A stretch of 38,567 bases of DNA, taken from Pseudomonas putida. Its GTDB lineage: Bacteria; Pseudomonadota; Gammaproteobacteria; Pseudomonadales; Pseudomonadaceae. The notes beneath the pieces were generated by a model. That model had not been told where the DNA came from. It ran no database searches and saw only the letters and a list, made by a program, of their open reading frames with translations. The stretch covers positions 1 to 38,567 of the forward strand of contig NZ_MKZO01000043.1 of the NCBI RefSeq assembly GCF_001941965.1, in the 5' to 3' direction. Both the position numbers and the translations under genes were made by a program. Shown one piece after another: positions 22,601-25,600 of the stretch. Position 1 is the first letter of the stretch; each line of letters starts with the position of its first letter.

Positions 22601-25600
22601 AGTTGGGCGGTGTAGATGATGTTGCCGCCTTCCTGGACGGTACCGGTGGCGGACAGGGTCAGGCCGGTAGTGTCCAGACGTGCAGGATCGTCGGTCACAA
22701 CGGTGGTTGGAGCACCCGCGGTGTCCAGTTTCTCGTAGTTACCGCCGGTCACACCGGTGATGCTGTTAGTCAGCGGAGTGTTGGTGTTGAGCACGTTGTT
22801 CGGGGCAATGAAGTCCACCGAGCCGCTGGAGCTGTTGACCGGAATGGTGATCGACTGACCGTTGGCCAGGCTGATGACCAGCGGGGTGCCAGTGACCGGC
22901 GAAGTCACGGATGCGGTGTAAGTCACCACGCCGCCTTCGACAGCGCTGGCGGTCGCAGTCAGGGTCACGGTCGAGGTATCGACCGAATCAGTGACGGCGG
23001 TAACCGCGGCAGTCGGGCTGACTTCCAGATGCTCGAAATCACCACCGGTGGTGCCGGTGATGGTTACGCTGACGTTGCCGGCATCCACATACACGGTGTT
23101 GGCCGGGGCTGCGAAGGTAACGGAGCCTTCCGACAGACCTTTCCCGATAGTGATGACTTCCCCGTTGCTCAGGGTGATCTTCATCTCGGTACCAGCCGGA
23201 TTGGTCAGGCGGGCGGTGTAGATAATGTCCCCGCCTTCCTGAACGGTGCCGGTGGCCGACAGGGTCAGGCCGGTAGTGTCCAGGCGTGCAGGATCGTCGG
23301 TGACCACGGTGGTCGGAGCACCAGCAGTATCCAGCTTCTCGTAGTTGCCACCGGTCACCCCGGTGATGCTGTTGGTCAGCGGGGTGTTGGTGTTCAGCAC
23401 GTTGTTCGGCGCGATGAAATCGACCGAACCGCTCGAAGAATTGACCGGAATGGTGATCGACTGACCATTGGCCAGACTGATGACCAGAGGAGTGCCAGTG
23501 ACAGGCGCAGTGACCGAAGCGGTGTAGGTAACGACGCCGCCTTCGACGGCACTGGCGGTGGCCGTCAGCGTGACAGTCGAAGTGTCGAGGCTGTCGGTCA
23601 CAGCGGTAACTGCAGCAGTCGGGCTGACTTCGAGGTGTTCGAAATCACCACCGATAGTACCGGTAATAGTGACGCTGACGTTGCCAGCGTCCACATAGAC
23701 AGTGTTGGCAGGCGCTGCGAAGGTCACGCTGCCTTCGGACAGACCTTTCCCGATAGTGATCACTTCCCCGTTGCTCAGGGTGATCTTCATCTCGGTGCCG
23801 GCCGGGTTGGTCAGGCGGGCGGTGTAGATGATGTCGCCGCCTTCCTGGACGGTACCGGTCGCCGACAGGGTCAGGCCAGTGGTGTCCAGGCGAGCCGGAT
23901 CATCGGTCACGACAGTGGTCGGAGCACCGGCGGTATCCAGTTTCTCGTAGTTGCCACCGGTCACCCCGGTGATGCTGTTGGTCAGCGGGGTGTTGGTGTT
24001 CAGCACGTTGTTCGGCGCGATGAAATCGACCGAACCGCTCGAAGAGTTGACCGGAATGGTGATTGACTGGCCGTTTGCCAGGCTGATGACCAACGGAGTG
24101 CCGGTGACCGGCGAGGTCACGGACGCGGTGTAAGTCACCACGCCGCCTTCGACAGCACTGGCGGTCGCGGTCAGGGTCACGGTCGAGGTATCGACCGAAT
24201 CAGTGACGGCAGTAACCGCAGCAGTCGGGCTGACTTCCAGATGCTCGAAATCACCACCGGTGGTGCCGGTGATGGTTACGCTGACGTTGCCGGCATCCAC
24301 ATACACGGTGTTGGCCGGGGCTGCGAAGGTCACGCTACCTTCGGACAGACCTTTCCCGATAGTGATCACTCCCCCGTTGCTCAGGGTGATCTTCATCTCG
24401 GTACCGGTCGGATTGCTCAGGCGCGCGGTATAGACGATGTTGCCGCCTTCCTGAACGGTGCCGGTGGCCGACAGGGTCAGGCCGGTGGTATCCAGGCGAG
24501 CCGGATCGTCATTGACCGCCGTGGTCGGCGCGCCGGCAGTGTCCAGCTTCTCGTAGTTGCCGCCCGTGACGCCGGTGATGCTGTTGATCAACGGTGCGTT
24601 GGTATTCAGCACGTTGTTCGGCGCGATGAAGTCCACCGAACCGCTGGAGCTGTTGACCGGAATGGTGATCGACTGACCATTGGCCAGGCTGATGACCAGC
24701 GGAGTACCGGTAACCGGCGAAGTGACCGTCGCGGTGTAGGTCACCACGCCACCTTCGGTCACGCTCGGGGTGGCAGTCAGGGTGACGGTCGAGGTATCGA
24801 TGCTGTCGGTGATCGCGGTCACCGCCGCGGCCGGATTGACCGCCAGCTTCTCGAAGTCGCCGCCGGTGGTGCCGGTCACGGTGACGCTGACATTGCCGGC
24901 ATCCACATACACGGTGTTCGTCGGCGCGGCGAAGGTCACGGTGCCCTGGGTCTGGCCCTGGGCAATGGTGATGGTTTCACCATTGCTCAGGCTGATCTTC
25001 ATCTCGGTGCCGGCCGGATTGCTCAGGGTGGCGGTGTAGACGATCTGCCCGCCTTCGGTGACGGAGCCGGTGGCGCTCAGGGTCAGATTAGTGGTGTCCA
25101 GGCGCGCTGGATCATCGGTGACCGTGGTGGTGGTCGTGCCGGTGCCGGCGACCAGGCTTTCGTAGTTGCCACCGCTGACGCCAGTAATGCTGTTGCTCAG
25201 TGGCGCGTTGGTGGCGAGCACGTTGTCCGGGGCGGTGAAGTTGACCGAGCCGGAGCTCTGGCCGACCGCAATGGTGATGCTCTGGCCGTTGGCCAGGTTG
25301 ACGATCACCGGGGCGCCTGTCACCGGGGCACCGACGGAGGCGGTGTAGGTCACCACGCCGCCTTCGAGCACGCTCGGGGTGGCGCTCAGGGTCACGGTGG
25401 TGGTGTCGACGCTGTCGCTGACGGTGGTCACGGCCGCGGCCGGGTTGGCCACCAGGCTCTCGAAGTTGCCGCCGCTCACGTTGGTGATGGTGGTGCTGAC
25501 CGGCGTGGCGCCGTTGTACACGTCGTTCGGTGCGGTGAACTGCACGCTGCCGCTGGAGCTGCCGACCGGGATGGTGATGGTCTGGCCGGTGGACAGGGTG

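Noticed and set aside
4609..24066. A 6485-codon open frame on the plus strand, antisense to lapA, plus another at 24241-25629
   Set aside because: Its product is a low-complexity string of GVGDRRGHG/VGQADDQR repeats that mirrors the LapA codons. In GC-rich genes made of near-identical repeats, a stop-free antisense frame is copied along with the repeat. The in-frame relation to the 606-bp period explains the length; no start signal or separate family is visible.
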